Positions 48,400 to 60,829 of a stretch of DNA of 64,000 bases are shown here, in pieces. The position numbers were made by a program, and so were the translations under genes. Source of the DNA: Paragonimus westermani. Taxonomy: Eukaryota; Platyhelminthes; Trematoda; Plagiorchiida; Troglotrematidae. The notes below the pieces were generated by a model. The model was not told the origin of the DNA, ran no database searches, and worked only from the letters and a program-made list of their open reading frames with translations. The stretch is taken from positions 1 through 64,000 of the forward strand of contig QNGE01001687.1 of the NCBI GenBank assembly GCA_008508345.1, read 5' to 3'. The stretch's first letter is position 1. The number at the start of each line of letters is the position of its first letter.

Positions 48400-51300
48400 C
48401 TGAAATACGATAAACCCCGCGGGAGGAGTGTGAATATACTGGCAGACAAAGCTCTCACAGGGAAATAAATTCATGTACATGTGCACAAAAAGTTGATTTG
48501 AATTCTACATAATAAGAACGGTAAACAACTCCTGAGTGAGACCTGCTGAACTGGTCATAAAAGAGAGCTCGCAAAAGCTAGTTGAAAAGCAGCACAGTAG
48601 AGAGACCACACACGGAGCTGTCTCAGGCAGTTCGGTTGAACAAGGCAAGATGAGTTCATTTGAAGAAGTTGGAATTTCTAATCGTAGTGTCACGGAGGAA
48701 AAATGCCCAGATAAGCGTGAGCATGTGCTGGCCATAAACTGGCCGTATCAGATAAAATAAAATGTTATTGACAGTCTTCAACGTTCCCGTAAACACGATA
48801 CGGAAAGAAAGCGTGGAAGACCAGATCAGTGTTTAGGGTACTGTAACCTGCTAGCAATAAACGGGTATCATATTGGGAACGGTGAGGGTCAGAAGAACAA
48901 CTGAAAGTCCGAGTATAAACTGAAAGCCAGAACGAACGATAATTGCGAAATTGCTCCAAAATCGAAGTGGACAGCACAAAATGATTTCAGACTGAGCAAT
49001 CGATAGTTTTGAGTCGGATACGAGTCATACAATTGATCTGAAAACGTTGATATACATACGGACGTTTAGCTATAGAGAAAATTGTAATACCCGAATCCAA
49101 GTGCGCTGTAAACGAGACCACTGAATCATGGCTAGATGGCACATGACGGCCAATGGTCAGGTCGGTTATGTTGAACCAGATAATGGATGGATGGAAGGAT
49201 ATCTTCGGTGGCTCTACCTCTTTTCTTTATAAACATCGAATGACCCTTTGACAAACTCGTCTGGCTGATACCATCCTTTTTAATTTCTGACTCGTTTTCG
49301 TATGCCTTCAACTCATTGTCAAACAGCAAATCCAGCGAAGAAGTTACGCATGTCATTGTACAGCTGACTCATGACATTCAGATTCACATGACTTCTTAAA
49401 CCTTGTACTACTCGGATTTCTAAACAGTGCGCTTGGTCTGAAAAAACCGATGAATTGGGAGCAAAATATTACCAATAAGCACATGAGCCGATTACTTACA
49501 GGCTGTCGTAAAATTATTAGCTCTCAGCTGACATTCAGCTCAAGTGAGCAAACGTGAGTTACACGTTTCAAGGAGCACAGAAAAGTCCTATATAAACCAA
49601 TCTTGGAAAGGACGCTAAAAAACACCCGGTTACTAGTGACAGCTATTGACCATGATCAATTTGGTGACACATTATCATGCAGAGTGTAGTCCCAGATACC
49701 AGTACTAGGATACTACTACAAAAAGACCCTCCTTCCTAACAGAAGTAAAACGATGACTAGTGTCAAACGGACTGCTTTAGTTGAAAATGACATCAAATTG
49801 TTATAACGCGGAACGACCGAGCAAATGCAATCAAGCTGTACCGACCCCTACGAAAATGTTATATCACGGAGAGACCGAGCGAACATAATTGAGCTGGAGC
49901 GATTCTTACGACTCAATACAAGCTGTTGTAACACCGAAGAGCCGATTCCCAAGCAGACTATGACGGAAAAACATTTGTCTCCAGGAAGAGAGTTTTTACT
50001 GTCTCAGTCCGGAAACAAAATACAAGCGCAGCTCTTGCGTATTTATGGCCCGTCAAGCGACCTTGTGAATAATGTTCAATGAAGCGAATGAAAAGTGTCC
50101 TAGGTCATAAACCAGCGAATTTGCGTTCACTATGTAAATCGACGCGAGAAATGGAAATGATGGTGCAATAGTGGCGCGAAAAAGAGGAATGCGGGTTTAC
50201 AAAAATAATAAATGTTCATTACCGGCTAATTGGACAGCTTTTGGGGGTATTTAACATCCCCAACAAAAATTAGGATGCGGAAGACTGTAGATTGCTGAAT
50301 TTTGTGTTCTTTCGTTGATATTCCTATGATGAAAGACGTTACCGATTAGAGATCAAAGAAAAAATCGATCGTCCGTCAACGTAAAGGACAACAATAAAAA
50401 GCCAGTCACCCCCCGCATGCCCAACGGATTAGAATGTCGAGCTAGCTAAATATCACAAAGTGAACATTTACTTGCAAACATTAAAATTAGTGGCTAAGGA
50501 CAGTGGTGAATTTGGTAGCTCAGGTTGATGGCTTGAGTGCCTAATAAGCTTGGCAATTCGGAGAGCAGACGTTTGGTCCCCAAACGAGGTAACATCAAAC
50601 AATCATGCACTGAAGATGTAACCTCATTTGGTAATAAAGTGTTCGCAGTCAGAACGTAAAATTCGGTGAAAAACCGAACACACTAAAACATAATCCTGAC
50701 GGCAGTACACAACAAAATAATTGAAGGAATGGTGAAAGTTGAGACCACAAAAGCAACTTCAGCGACAATGCTCAGCTTCCTAGATCGGGCATTAGGGTAT
50801 GCGTGTACTTCTGTAACGATAGATCAGCTCCCGTCTGGCTCAGCAGAGTTAACTATGCTTAGCATCCAATATGGTTCGGACATTCGGCAAGCAAAAATGA
50901 GTCGTAGCCCTTCCAGACAGGTGCAAAACTACCATTCTTCAACTACTTATAGATTATAAGTAGTGCGTTTAAAAAGGGCAAAGTGAACACTTTACAATGT
51001 GAATTTAGGGTATCACCACTTATGCGGGTAGATACCATTCATATATACATATTTGTGATAAGATTGTCCCCCTTCCGAAGTATTCCCCAGTACAACCACC
51101 AATCACACCAGAATTCAAAAACACCAAACTCCAAAAATGAGGAATTTTGATGCACTGAAGAAACATCCCAGTCAACTTCCCTTAACAGGGAATAAATCAA
51201 CCGAGTCGAACGACCATCGCGTGGGCGTGATTCGTGATTGTGATCAACGATACTAAACAATCAGAAAACTCTAAGGAGAGGATACAACACACCAACACTC

Positions 51301-51579
51301 TTGTACAGGAAACGCTACGTGTTGAAAACAATGAACGTACGCTTTAGAATGAACTCGTGCTTGGAGGGATGCACGATAATGTGGAAGCTAGTTGGGTTTT
51401 TAACGGTTCGTTACTTGACAAAACCTATTCACTTCAATCACTGGAACCAGGCTAATACGAGCGTGAAAATTCAAATCAGATGAATCAGCACAGCTTCACC
51501 GACGACAGGAAAGTGGGATAGGAAAGCTAACTATTGGTAACGGGACAGAAGGGGGTTCAAATAGAGATAGGCGACTTAC
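48400..51579. other. Intron with one decayed tRNA-like SINE
   Basis: A plus-strand tRNA-like stretch at 50512-50590 (GGTAGCTCAGGTTGATGGC, then GTTTGGTCCCCAAAC). Minus frames at 48505-48735 and 48765-48977 lack fitting splice sites. Nothing else recognised. Confidence 0.4.
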
Positions 51580-51711
51580 CTTGGAAAACTGCTCCGGCAG
51601 ATCGGCTGATCGTTCGTGATCTAGGAGAACAAATTGAGCTCTAGCAGCCACGTTGTCCGTAGCTTCAGAAATGCGTCGACAACCTCGGGTGCACCGGTCA
51701 CTTTCAGCGAG
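51580..51711 (-). CDS. VPS13D: VPS13D-like exon 3 (tentative)
   Basis: This 132-nt exon (44 codons, phase 0-0) lies between the acceptor catccctttttaag and a perfect GTAAGT donor. The peptide includes ARAQFVLLDHERSADLPEQF. Its phase fits exons 2 and 4 on either side, which is the main support; I do not see a clear family motif. A second frame is open over most of the exon but stops before the donor. Confidence 0.5.
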
Positions 51712-53956
51712 CTTAAAAAGGGATGCGTGGAGGACAGTAACGGATCAAAGGAAACGAGAGATGCCATGGCTGGGCAATCAGTCGTCTAAACGTAGCATGC
51801 GAACTAGTCTGAATAAACATGCAAGATACCTTGCGACAAGTGGGCAAACTGTATGCAGCGGAAACTTCTGTCTTTTAAATTATATGAGTAGCAGTGAGTC
51901 TACTATGTGCACGATTTGTATGACATGCGTATGCTTGTTATCGCTAAAATTACAACACCCGTGCGGTCCTGACATATAGACAATCGCCTGCTATAACCCC
52001 ATCGAAACGTGAAGCGCATAGGTGTTCGGACTGGCTATCAAGTTATCTCGATTTATCCACATGGGTTACAGACCAGATGGACCGACCCGTTTCTGCAATC
52101 CCTTCAAACATAGTTGTCAATTCAGATAATTCAGCTGAGAAGAAACGTTTTCGCGTGATTTTATATTCAAACTGAACTGGTTCAGCACAGCTGTTGTGAA
52201 CTTTAAAAACAAGAGCCATTAAGATCGGTGCGGTTACGTGTCGTCAACCACGTGGGGACAAAGCAGACAAAACTCGCGACCATTTGTTTCGTTTCAGGTA
52301 TACAATGAAGCACATAAAAGTCTGATGTTCACTGGCATCCCAATATAAATAAAGAATCCGCTAACCACAAGTTACATAGTTAGAGCCAGCCCCAGTTGCA
52401 TGGTTAAAACATTCAAGTGCTATTTGAAACATAGCTGACCTCACATTGATGACAGTTGCACCCTGGCAAACAAACGGAGAGAACGATCATTCGTCAAATG
52501 TTTGAGATCTACGGAAAATCCTGACAGTTAGAAAAATCTACCATGGAGAGGACTGATCACTTGAAGAGATAACAGGTCGCACTACCAACGCACGGCTGGT
52601 AATCAGGATCCTATGGAATACTATATGTGTTAACCAGATGCACTAGGAAGTGGAGATTATTTAAGGGACATCCACTATAAATGTATGACCTATGAACCAC
52701 CTCCGATCAGAATAGCTCACAGTCTGATCAAACGGGTAAGGACAACCGCGGGATTGTGACCCTGTCATTTGACTGAAGGTATCGGGAGCAGTAAGAATAT
52801 GCAGGGACGGAGGAAATACGCAACCATATGATAGTGTTTCTCGAACCTATCAACAGCAGTTTGCACGCACAAAGTGCACCACTCATCGGTGACCGTAGCG
52901 TTCTCACTCGGATAACCTTTCCAGATAGCTCCTTATTCGAAGAAGTGCTGAACACAAGTTTTGTTCTCGTCAGAGCTCGGTGGTAGTGCATACCACTGTC
53001 AAGGTTTCAGCGGTAAACACATAAGAATGTGGCTGGTTGTTTGAAGATGAGAAGAGACGGGTAGCTAACGAGTTTGTTTTTAGTGTCTCATTATCAGGCT
53101 AAACATAACACATTTATATCGTTTCGCCGCGGGTAGTACATCAGTGGAATAAAGAAAGGTGAACATTACTGTCAACTTGTTACGACTCATGAGGTCTAGT
53201 TGTGTAACACCAATCACGTGGATTGTACACATCAGTAACGAAATCAGCGGGCATACATGACAGATCTATCCGCTTTTGAAGATGATAAGTCAGTTGGGCC
53301 CAGTGTGGGCTAAATGAACGTTGCCTCATGAAAGCGTGATCGGAGCTAAAATGTTTACCCTAGTAAGGAGGTGCACTGCTGATGAGTTCTAACAAGAGTG
53401 AAACTCAAGCCTAATGCTTTCCATTGAGCAGACTGACTGAGAATTCTGAAGAAGTGACAGGAGCTGAGATCAGTTGTGAATAAGGCTCAATTAAGTTGAA
53501 CACCGACAGTGAATTCATAAGATTAGAAAAGCAGGCAAACAGTTGGTAATTCGGCCTATTGATAACGGTTTACAAAGTTGATGGTACTTGTGGCACACTA
53601 GACGTAAGCAACCAAATGAAACGGAGAGTAGCAGGTCACGAGTCACGTGCATGTAAACATCACTGCAAAAGGCAGTGTTACACCACCGGTTCACGCTGAT
53701 GCTTCACTACCGTGTGTGTACACATGATGTACACTGTATACATATGATCTATCACCCTCAGATACGTCTAACCGATCAAATCTGGACTGCCTAAATTACT
53801 GCCAAATTTGTAGGTGGTCCATCTCGTCTGAGAAGCCTTCTTTGTCAGGAGTGAAACGTCACTAATAAATCAAATTACCGACTCCCTAGGAGTTGTCCTG
53901 AAAAGATGTTTAGTTTATATTAATCTGAAACAATTGGTTCCCTTGAGCAGTTTGAA
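51712..53956. other. Intron with SINE remnants
   Basis: A diverged SINE 3' part lies at about 52905-52995 and a hammerhead-like SINE at 53300-53430. The rest shows nothing. Confidence 0.45.
53300..53430 (+). repeat. tRNA-derived SINE with hammerhead-like core
   Basis: A decayed tRNA-like region is followed by an intact CTGATGA at 53379-53385, a possible stem II hairpin (GTTCT/AGAGT around AACA) and GAAAC at 53400. Order and sequence match the SINE at 8005-8140. I cannot fold stems I and III convincingly. Confidence 0.45.
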
Positions 53957-54132
53957 CAAAGCAGTTAGAACACGAAAACTGGTAGATGCAAGCATTTGTA
54001 TTGGCTCATCAGTAACAAATTTGCAATATCATGGATGGGCTTTTTTATAACAAACGAATTGCAAGGTGGATAATCAATAAGCGGGTTAGGATATGTCACT
54101 AAGTCTAGGGAAGGGTCAAGTTCACGAACAGT
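53957..54132 (-). repeat. Penelope inverted arm, left, with decayed hammerhead
   Basis: About 175 bases, matching the reverse complement of 54688-54862 at roughly 85 percent. On the minus strand it contains CTGATGA and the stem III hairpin TGC-TT-GCA, but the conserved GAAA box reads CAAA (G12 lost). Confidence 0.85.
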
Positions 54133-54695
54133 TGTTATTGAACACAGAGAGCTGGTTTGAGTCGATTAGTTGAAACTGCTTCAACAAACCGTAAGAATCT
54201 CGATTTAGAATGACACAACAGGATTCTGAATGCACAAGATGGGTCGATAGCGTGAACGGTGGTCAAGACTTGTCTGGCGACTGAGGAAACTGGCTGTTTA
54301 CGCGTTTCAGCAGCATAGCCATTCTCCGGTAACATGGAGTTCTACACTCATTTTGGTAGATGTTTCTTCATTCTGGAGCTCAAGCATCTCTCGGTTCTGC
54401 CTATGTAACTTTCTCCACAGTTACATACAAATTGGTAAACACAATGTGAAGTGGCACCGATAGGCTGATCTCCTTTGATTGAAAGCACTGGTAGCTTCTG
54501 AGTCCGAGCGATTACACGGAGTTCGGCTGCATTGAACGCACGTTTAATTGAGTTTCTTAGTCGCTGTGTTGCTTGATGCATGATATAATCCACTCTAAAA
54601 GGTAACTCTGTGTAGACTCTCTTTTCCTCTACAGTGATCAACTCTTCGGGAGGCAATTTTTGTCTACTGTGCCTATCTATGAACCTTCTGTTCAT
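54133..54695 (-). pseudogene. Penelope-like GIY-YIG endonuclease between inverted arms
   Basis: Minus frame 54695-54348 encodes EKRVYTELPFRVDYIMHQAT, a linker, and CNCGESYIGRTERCLSSRMK with KHLPK, the CCHH-type GIY-YIG core of Penelope elements. A stop follows; the C-terminal part continues in another frame at 54335-54135 with SRFLRFVEAVSTNRLKP. The RT domain is missing, so it is a 5'-truncated copy. Confidence 0.85.
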
Positions 54696-54862
54696 AAACT
54701 TGACACTTCCCTGGACTTAATGACTTACCCTAACCCGCGTATGATTATCCACCCCTCAATTCGTTTGTTATAAAAAGCCCATCCATGTTAATGTAAATTT
54801 GGTACTGATGAGTCAACACGAAATGCTTGCATCCACCAGTTTTGGTGTTCTAACTGCTTTAT
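54688..54862 (+). repeat. Penelope inverted arm, right
   Basis: Partner of 53957-54132; holds the better hammerhead motif at 54798-54840. Confidence 0.85.
54798..54840 (+). ncRNA. Hammerhead ribozyme motif (type I, minimal)
   Basis: Core CTGATGA at 54805-54811 and GAAA at 54820-54823 are intact. Stem II is minimal (GT/AC around CAAC). Stem III is TGC-TT-GCA (54824-54831) closed by the A-U pair, leaving ATC as cleavage triplet ending at base 54833. Stem I pairs TGGT with ACCA, with an A.C mismatch next to the core; the other arm has the matched A-T pair there. Hammerheads of this short-stem kind are known in Penelope-like elements. Confidence 0.75.
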
Positions 54863-55965
54863 ATTAATCTGTTAGAAATCCCACTTGTTCCGTTCCAAAC
54901 CACCCGCTTCCACGAGAAAACGATTTTACCCAATCACATTGAATGGAAATTCCCAGAATTATCTACAGGTGACCTCCGTTATTTTCTTATCTGCGCGACG
55001 TTTCTTCCGCTGTGTTCATCAGTGGCTTAGTGACGTTAACAGCTAGTTTTGGTAACTGTCCTACGATCTTTCGATTGAAGAATGCATGTAAGTCGCTATA
55101 TATCATATAAATACCGTGTGATTTCCTCCCTCCTTGACTTGGCTTGAGGGCAATCAATAGGAACATTCACATTATTCTTGGGACCGAGACGATCCGTTTT
55201 CCTTAGTACGAGGAGAAGAACCCGATTTCCAGCCAGTGTATTACTATAATGTGGACGAACCAGCGTATTTCTTCGAGGGATCAGAGTACAATCAAATTTC
55301 CCTACCCTTTTTCAGAGCATGTATTACAAAAATTGAAGCAATGGCCAGCTGGTACCTGGTTCATATCCGCTTCTGTTTGTCCTATGGTTGTCACATTACT
55401 TTGGTATTCGCTGTTCGCTGGTATATATCTACAGTGTGTGTACTGCATAAGTCACTGTTCAAAACATTTCCGATTCACGGAAAAATAGCCCGACCATTAT
55501 CGGTAATGCTGATATACGTTCCAGTCACCTTGACGGATACCATTCTTTACAGCCGGGTAGCCAGGCAGAGACTGTAAATGTGAAAGCAAATGGCGTGCCC
55601 TGCAACAACTTAAACGAGTCTTGTGGTCAAGGTTCAATGAACGCTTTTGCAAAACGATGTGTTACAGTCTTACCACGTTGACCAATCACAAGTATCCGTC
55701 GGAAGTCCGTATGTTACATGATACCACTGGACAGACAGGGAGCAGATCAGACGAACCTCAGCTTCTATCTCCTGTAAATCACCTTTTATCTGGGGGCAGA
55801 ACTCGAAAGCTCTTTCCCGATATTAAGGGCGCATTTATTCTCTGGTTATTCGAACGCATGAATGTGATTAGTGAGACTGTCTAATGCAAATCGTCGAATT
55901 TACAGTAGGCAACAACGTGACGCAATGAAACAAAACAAGATGGTACTCTGAACGTTTTTTTTTAC
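54863..55965. other. Intron, unassigned open frames
   Basis: Plus frames at 55236-55577 and 55621-55884 have a hydrophobic stretch (MVVTLLWYSLFAGIYL) but no recognised family and no consistent splice structure. Confidence 0.35.
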
Positions 55966-56394
55966 CTGATCCAGCGATACACCACGAAGCCGCAGAGTAA
56001 TGGAGTTGAGAAAAGGTGAATGTTGATGATGTTGTTCACAGCTACCACTGCCGGTAGCGCCTGGCAAGTTGGGACAAGAATTTGTCCTTCGAATGGCACT
56101 AGGCGCTTCCGTGGTTGTCAATCCCATGCTTGAACCCACGGACAGCAATGCAGACGGTGTGGCAGGGATGCGTTGCAGTTTATCATGCTCCAGTGGCAGT
56201 TGGTCAAGTAATCGAGCGGAACTAACAGTCAGGTCTCCGGAGGTTTTCGAACCACGACTATCAGCCACTTGCAAAATGATATCATGCAACTGCAAACTAG
56301 ACAACGGAACTGGGTACATGTCTAGATCGGCCATCATATCAAGTATCAAAGCCGTCAGATGAACACGGAGACCAACAGATGGTGAATTGCCGAT
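55966..56394 (-). CDS. VPS13D: VPS13D-like exon 2
   Basis: This 429-nt exon (143 codons, phase 0-0) begins after the acceptor tttttcaacaaag and ends at CAG|gtaaaa. It opens with a beta-rich segment (VGLRVHLTALILDMMADLD) and a second one near residues 35-45 (LSSLQLHDIILQVADS). A Ser/Pro-rich, probably disordered stretch follows, containing RRTNSCPNLPG, and the exon closes with SITLRLRGVSLDQ. Alternating hydrophobic strands broken by a disordered insert are typical of the VPS13 groove. The plus-strand open frame over the same bases is a shadow. Confidence 0.75.
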
Positions 56395-58601
56395 CTTTGT
56401 TGAAAAAGGTGAAGGGGGAAAGCGAGTGAGAAAAGGAAGGAGAATTACTGCAAAAAGGATGCAAGCAATAAAACAGATCGAGATGAACTGAGAACTGAAA
56501 TGCGTTTCACACGGTCCGAAAATGTGTTTTGAAACACACCCTGAAACTAACCGAGTGCATGTAGTCATCGAGTGAAAACCTAAACCGCGTGAAAAAACAA
56601 TGGGATGAAACCTAGCTAAGTTTCTGATTTCGACTACACAGACTAACAAAACCAAAGCTACAGTGGGTGGGGTTTTGTCTCTCAACGTGTAGGTTTTGGG
56701 GCTGGAATCTGAGTCGGGCTACGTCTATCTGATGAGTGCAAACAAACAGTAGTCCGTACATGAAGTGTAGGTTCTGGTGCTACAAACGAAGAGGATTAAT
56801 ACCATTTAAAACTTCCACTATCAATTAATAACCAATGTAAAGTGGTCACGAGGTGAACTGGGTGCAACTGGACCGGCCAATGTTAGAGTACCATAATTTT
56901 TAGGTTGTTTGCTGGACGTTGCATTTTCTCGAAGGATGACATTAAACCCCAAGCAAAAAAAGTTTAACATACTTTCATGGTTGGAACGATCGATCGAACG
57001 GATGTGGTGTAGGGAGCAGTGTCAATAGAGCCTACGTGGAACCCGGATCAATAACCTTGCGCATGCGGGAAATGCGGTAAGTTACGTACATATTACGTCT
57101 AAATAGTGTTTTTTTTAAAGACGCAGGCGACCAGGAAAGTGTACTTTTTAGCTTTTAACCAAAAAGAAATATAGCGTGATGCAACAATTTCGGTTGCACT
57201 GTCACACTGTCCAACCCCAGATGGGGGCAGTGATAATCGAAATAACGATTATTAGAACCTAAAAAACTCTGATTGACAGCAGTCGGTGAAGACGTCAATA
57301 TCCCCAGCTCATTTTCTAAGAAGGAAGTTTGCATCGGAGAAGCAATGTGTTCATACTTGAACAAAAATAGTAAAAGTGGACAACCCTGACGTCAGTCGCT
57401 CTTGGTCCTGAAACTGTTGGACATTCAGTCGTAACTTCTAATCTGGGTTGAAGTATGGAAATACCGTGCTGACAGAATGTCCGCGTACTTGTTCGGTACA
57501 CCACTGCGACTAGGCGACCTTAAAGTGTAGACAGATCACTCGGAACGAACGTAATTTGGTAGTCGAGGGACACGGCAGCTGTTGATCGACGGGGGGTAAG
57601 GGTGGAAGGGTCAGCAATAGCAAGTTTTCGCTTAGCCACTCTGCTGTAAGCAGCAGCTAAGAACCAGTTTGTATTGCGAGACGGCCGGTGCAGTATGGAA
57701 TTATGGGTGCTGTGAATATTCATAGCTGTATGTTGGCTAAGATACAACCAAGCCGCCAGAACCCAGACAGAATAACGATTAAGGTTCCTAGCCAAAGCCT
57801 CTGGCTAAAAAGCCTATAGCCCCAGCAGTGGTAGTGTATTGTAACTCGTAGGCTTTCGTAGGGTTTCTCCTACAGTTGTCCACACGTCACCCATGCAAGC
57901 GTGTGTCCCTCTCTCTCTCTCTCTCACCCCGGCCCCGAATGATCCGATCGTGTTACCCACACAATCGACTGGGTGACTGCTTGTCTTATTTGCTTCATAG
58001 TTAGTATGATGTTATTCTGGTGTTCGTTAAAGCCATGCGCTATTGCCGTCACGTGTTCTCATTTTACTCTGGGTTGACTACGTGTCCGATCTCGCGGTTT
58101 GACGTGCTTCTAAACTGCAACAGACGTCAACCCTCTTCCAACTCCGACTTGAAGGACTAAGGGGCTGTGGTTCGTCTGAACTCAACCGGATTGACATGAG
58201 TGACATTATCGATGTGATCATCACACCGTCAAGTTTAGCCCAGTGAGGCTGTCGAGATGCGCACAGTGTCACAACATGCCACGGTTCAATCTCGTTGCGA
58301 TAGTGATAAGCATGACGGATGTGACAATAACCATGAACTTGATCATGTATTACTAGCAAATTTTCACCACAAAACATCGCTGCAATGACTAAGGGAGTTA
58401 CAAATAATGTGATGAGCGATGAACATAATAAGGGTACCTAAGAAAAGTTAGTCACAGAAACCGAAAGTACTAATGAACATGCAGTATAAAAAACAAACAG
58501 GTCACTCTTTCAAGTTCAAAACATGGGCAAAACGGAACTAAGATGTAAAGGCATTCGACTGTCATGAGCATGCAAGTCAGTTTGAACAAGCGAAGACCTA
58601 C
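56395..58601. other. Intron with CT microsatellite
   Basis: A (CT)n run lies at about 57911-57927. A minus frame at 58078-58270 has possible splice sites but is not needed by phase and has no motif. Nothing else recognised. Confidence 0.4.
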
Positions 58602-58952
58602 CTGGGACGAATCAATTTCCATCTTCTCCATCTTCATTCGGTCAGATTTTGTCGGGGTCCAATCAGATTGAGGACTCGTCAGTTGACTAAACCGGGTCAC
58701 CAAGATGTTAGCCACACGACTTAGTTGATTACACACGCGTGAGGTGAGGCGGATCTGAAGGAGGTCACTCACATCAATCTCGATTAGCGACCAGGGCACC
58801 GTCGAGGACTCCAATGTAGTCTCCAAGCGGTCATTAGATTGTAATGTGTGAGAACTGAACTCACATTCGGAAATAAGGCACATTGGTGACAACTCAGACA
58901 AACTGGACAACCAACGAGGGAGTTGTGTATTAACTTCGAAAGCGAAAGAGAG
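58602..58952 (-). CDS. VPS13D: VPS13D-like exon 1 (first exon seen in window)
   Basis: This 351-nt exon gives 117 open codons, phase 0 at both ends. It follows a pyrimidine-rich acceptor ending in ttgttcag and stops at a GTAGGT donor. The peptide contains PWSLIEIDVSDLLQIRLTS, which resembles the repeated beta-groove segments of VPS13 proteins. Known role of the family: long rod-shaped proteins that carry lipids between membranes at contact sites; VPS13D acts near mitochondria, peroxisomes and ER. It joins in phase to the exon at 55966-56394. The gene must start further upstream, because the N-terminal chorein domain is not found in this window. The family call here leans on the other exons. 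Confidence 0.7.
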
Positions 58953-59599
58953 CTGAACAAGAGAACAAACAGATGAGGTAACGAAGTCCATTAAGTAAAC
59001 GTGTGACGACAGAAATGAAGAAGGCCTGCTGACGAATAAAAAATTATATCTCGTTAACGGCCACTAAGGCCTCCGAGAAATGTTGATCAAAAGGCCGGCG
59101 TTGACAAAACACAAACAAACAGGGCATAGTAAAGATGAACTATACACTCTGGCACCGCAGGTTGGAAATTGGTTTGTCAGGTGTGTCCCAGGCGGTGTCT
59201 ATAGGTGACGACTTATGAGCGATCCTCCGAGTTCAGTTAAATCCTCAGTCCAGTCAGTCAGCAGTCAGATCAACGAGTAAGGTAGAGCTATTCGAAAGCA
59301 AACGGTTGTAAAAAATCAAACCGACATTGCAGCACCGTGTACCATTCGCGACCATCTGGGTTAAACTAGATGCGGCATTACAGGAGACGGTATAGTCAAA
59401 CACGTCTGTTTTGAAACCAAGCCGGTGAGCCATACCGTGCCTGTCTTAATTCTACTGCAGATCGATAACAGTGCAGAAGAAGCTCACTGCGCAGTCTGAG
59501 TGGCAATATGACAATCGGTGTTGAGATTACAGGCGACAGTAGATACGCTGTTCGAGTATGAAAATGAATTTTAAAAGAATTCACGACAGACAGAAAAAT
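58953..59599. other. Upstream intron or flank, nothing recognised
   Basis: No further upstream VPS13D exon is supported between here and the window end. Confidence 0.4.
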
Positions 59600-59817
59600 T
59601 GTGCCCGCCAGTCACTAGCGCATTTGCATTGCAACTCATCATTGACGTCTCCTTCACTGTGGACCAATCAATGTATCTCACCACTCCCTAGGCGTTCGTC
59701 ACCCAGCTTGTTTTCCAGCCGATAAACATTCCATCAAGACTCGTCTCTTCTCTAAGTTCGAGCCGTGTGATTTAACATACAATTAGCTGATCTGTTCAAC
59801 AACTCAAAGATACAACC
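59600..59817 (+). repeat. gypsy 2, 5' LTR remnant and leader
   Basis: Its distal half aligns with 63633-63800; limits are approximate. The gag ATG follows at 59818. Confidence 0.6.
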
Positions 59818-60567
59818 ATGGCGACGGGGCCTTCACGAACCTATCGATGTTTATCTTTACAGACTAGCTACTGTCCATTCTGCAACAAGAACGAGAGCAT
59901 TTTGAGCAATCGCATCAAGGTCTCATCGAGTCCGTGACCAAACCTCCTCACTTATCGTCAACAGGGGTAACTCCCAGTGGTAAATCAGCGTCGGTCGACT
60001 CAATCGCCGCAGCCATTTATGGACTTCCACGATGAACATTCACCTGGCAATATATTTGACGCATGGTTCAAACGTTGGGGAGACACATACCAGAGTGAAC
60101 TTCCCGACTCCAAATAAAAAGCCTGACTTCTGGTCCGAAAGGTTGGCACAGTGGTAGATGAACAGTTCACGGATCTCATCCTTCCACAGCCACCGAAGGA
60201 ATTGGATTTCGACCAAACCGCCCAACAGCTCAGTGATATCTCTGGTGAACAGCTCTCATTATTCAATGTCCGGTACAATTGCCTCAAGTTGATTAAATGT
60301 GAGTCGGGTGATTATGTAACCTCCGTAGGTCAGGTCAATCGGGAACGTGAAAGGTTCCAGCTTAAATCCTTCACGGAAGATAGTCTCAAATGCCTCACTT
60401 TTGTTGCTGGTGTTCACTCGCCTCGGAATGTTGACAATCGAAATCGCTTATTGTCCAAACTTGAGCAGGACATCACGGTGAAAGCTCTCACGGTAGAGTG
60501 TCAACGACTGGTGAACCTGAAACGTGACACAGTCATGATTCAGCAGGCAACACAGCCCAAGCGATGA
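59818..60567 (+). pseudogene. gypsy 2 gag remnant
   Basis: Starts MATGPSRTYRC; after several stops a 138-codon stretch (60151-60567) carries ERERFQLKSFTEDSLKCLTF and VAGVHSPRNVDNRNRLLSKL, typical of gypsy capsid helices. The zinc knuckle expected next is not seen. Confidence 0.65.
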
Positions 60568-60829
60568 AAGGAGCCATTGATAAATCCACGAAAAGGCTCA
60601 CAACAGCATGTTGGTCTTGGAGCGAGTAACACTTCAAACGGTTTTGCCCATTCAAGAGGCACTAATACCACAGATACAACCGAATTGGCCATAAAGAAGG
60701 TTTCTATGACTAACAGGGCACCACGACCTCCAACAATCGTCGGAATCAAGCTCTAATTCCATTTGGCCACAAAAGCAATTTTAGCACACATGTTAATGCT
60801 AAATCCAACTCCCCGTTTGCCGCTTCCAA

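Noticed and set aside
48505..48977. Minus frames just upstream of exon 4
   Set aside because: No donor or acceptor gives the required phase 0 join, and no family motif is present.
55236..55884. Plus-strand frames with a membrane-like stretch, possible second gene
   Set aside because: No recognised family, no consistent exon structure; lies inside the VPS13D intron.
58078..58270. Possible extra VPS13D exon
   Set aside because: Weak splice sites, no motif, and exons 1 and 2 already agree in phase. It cannot be fully excluded.
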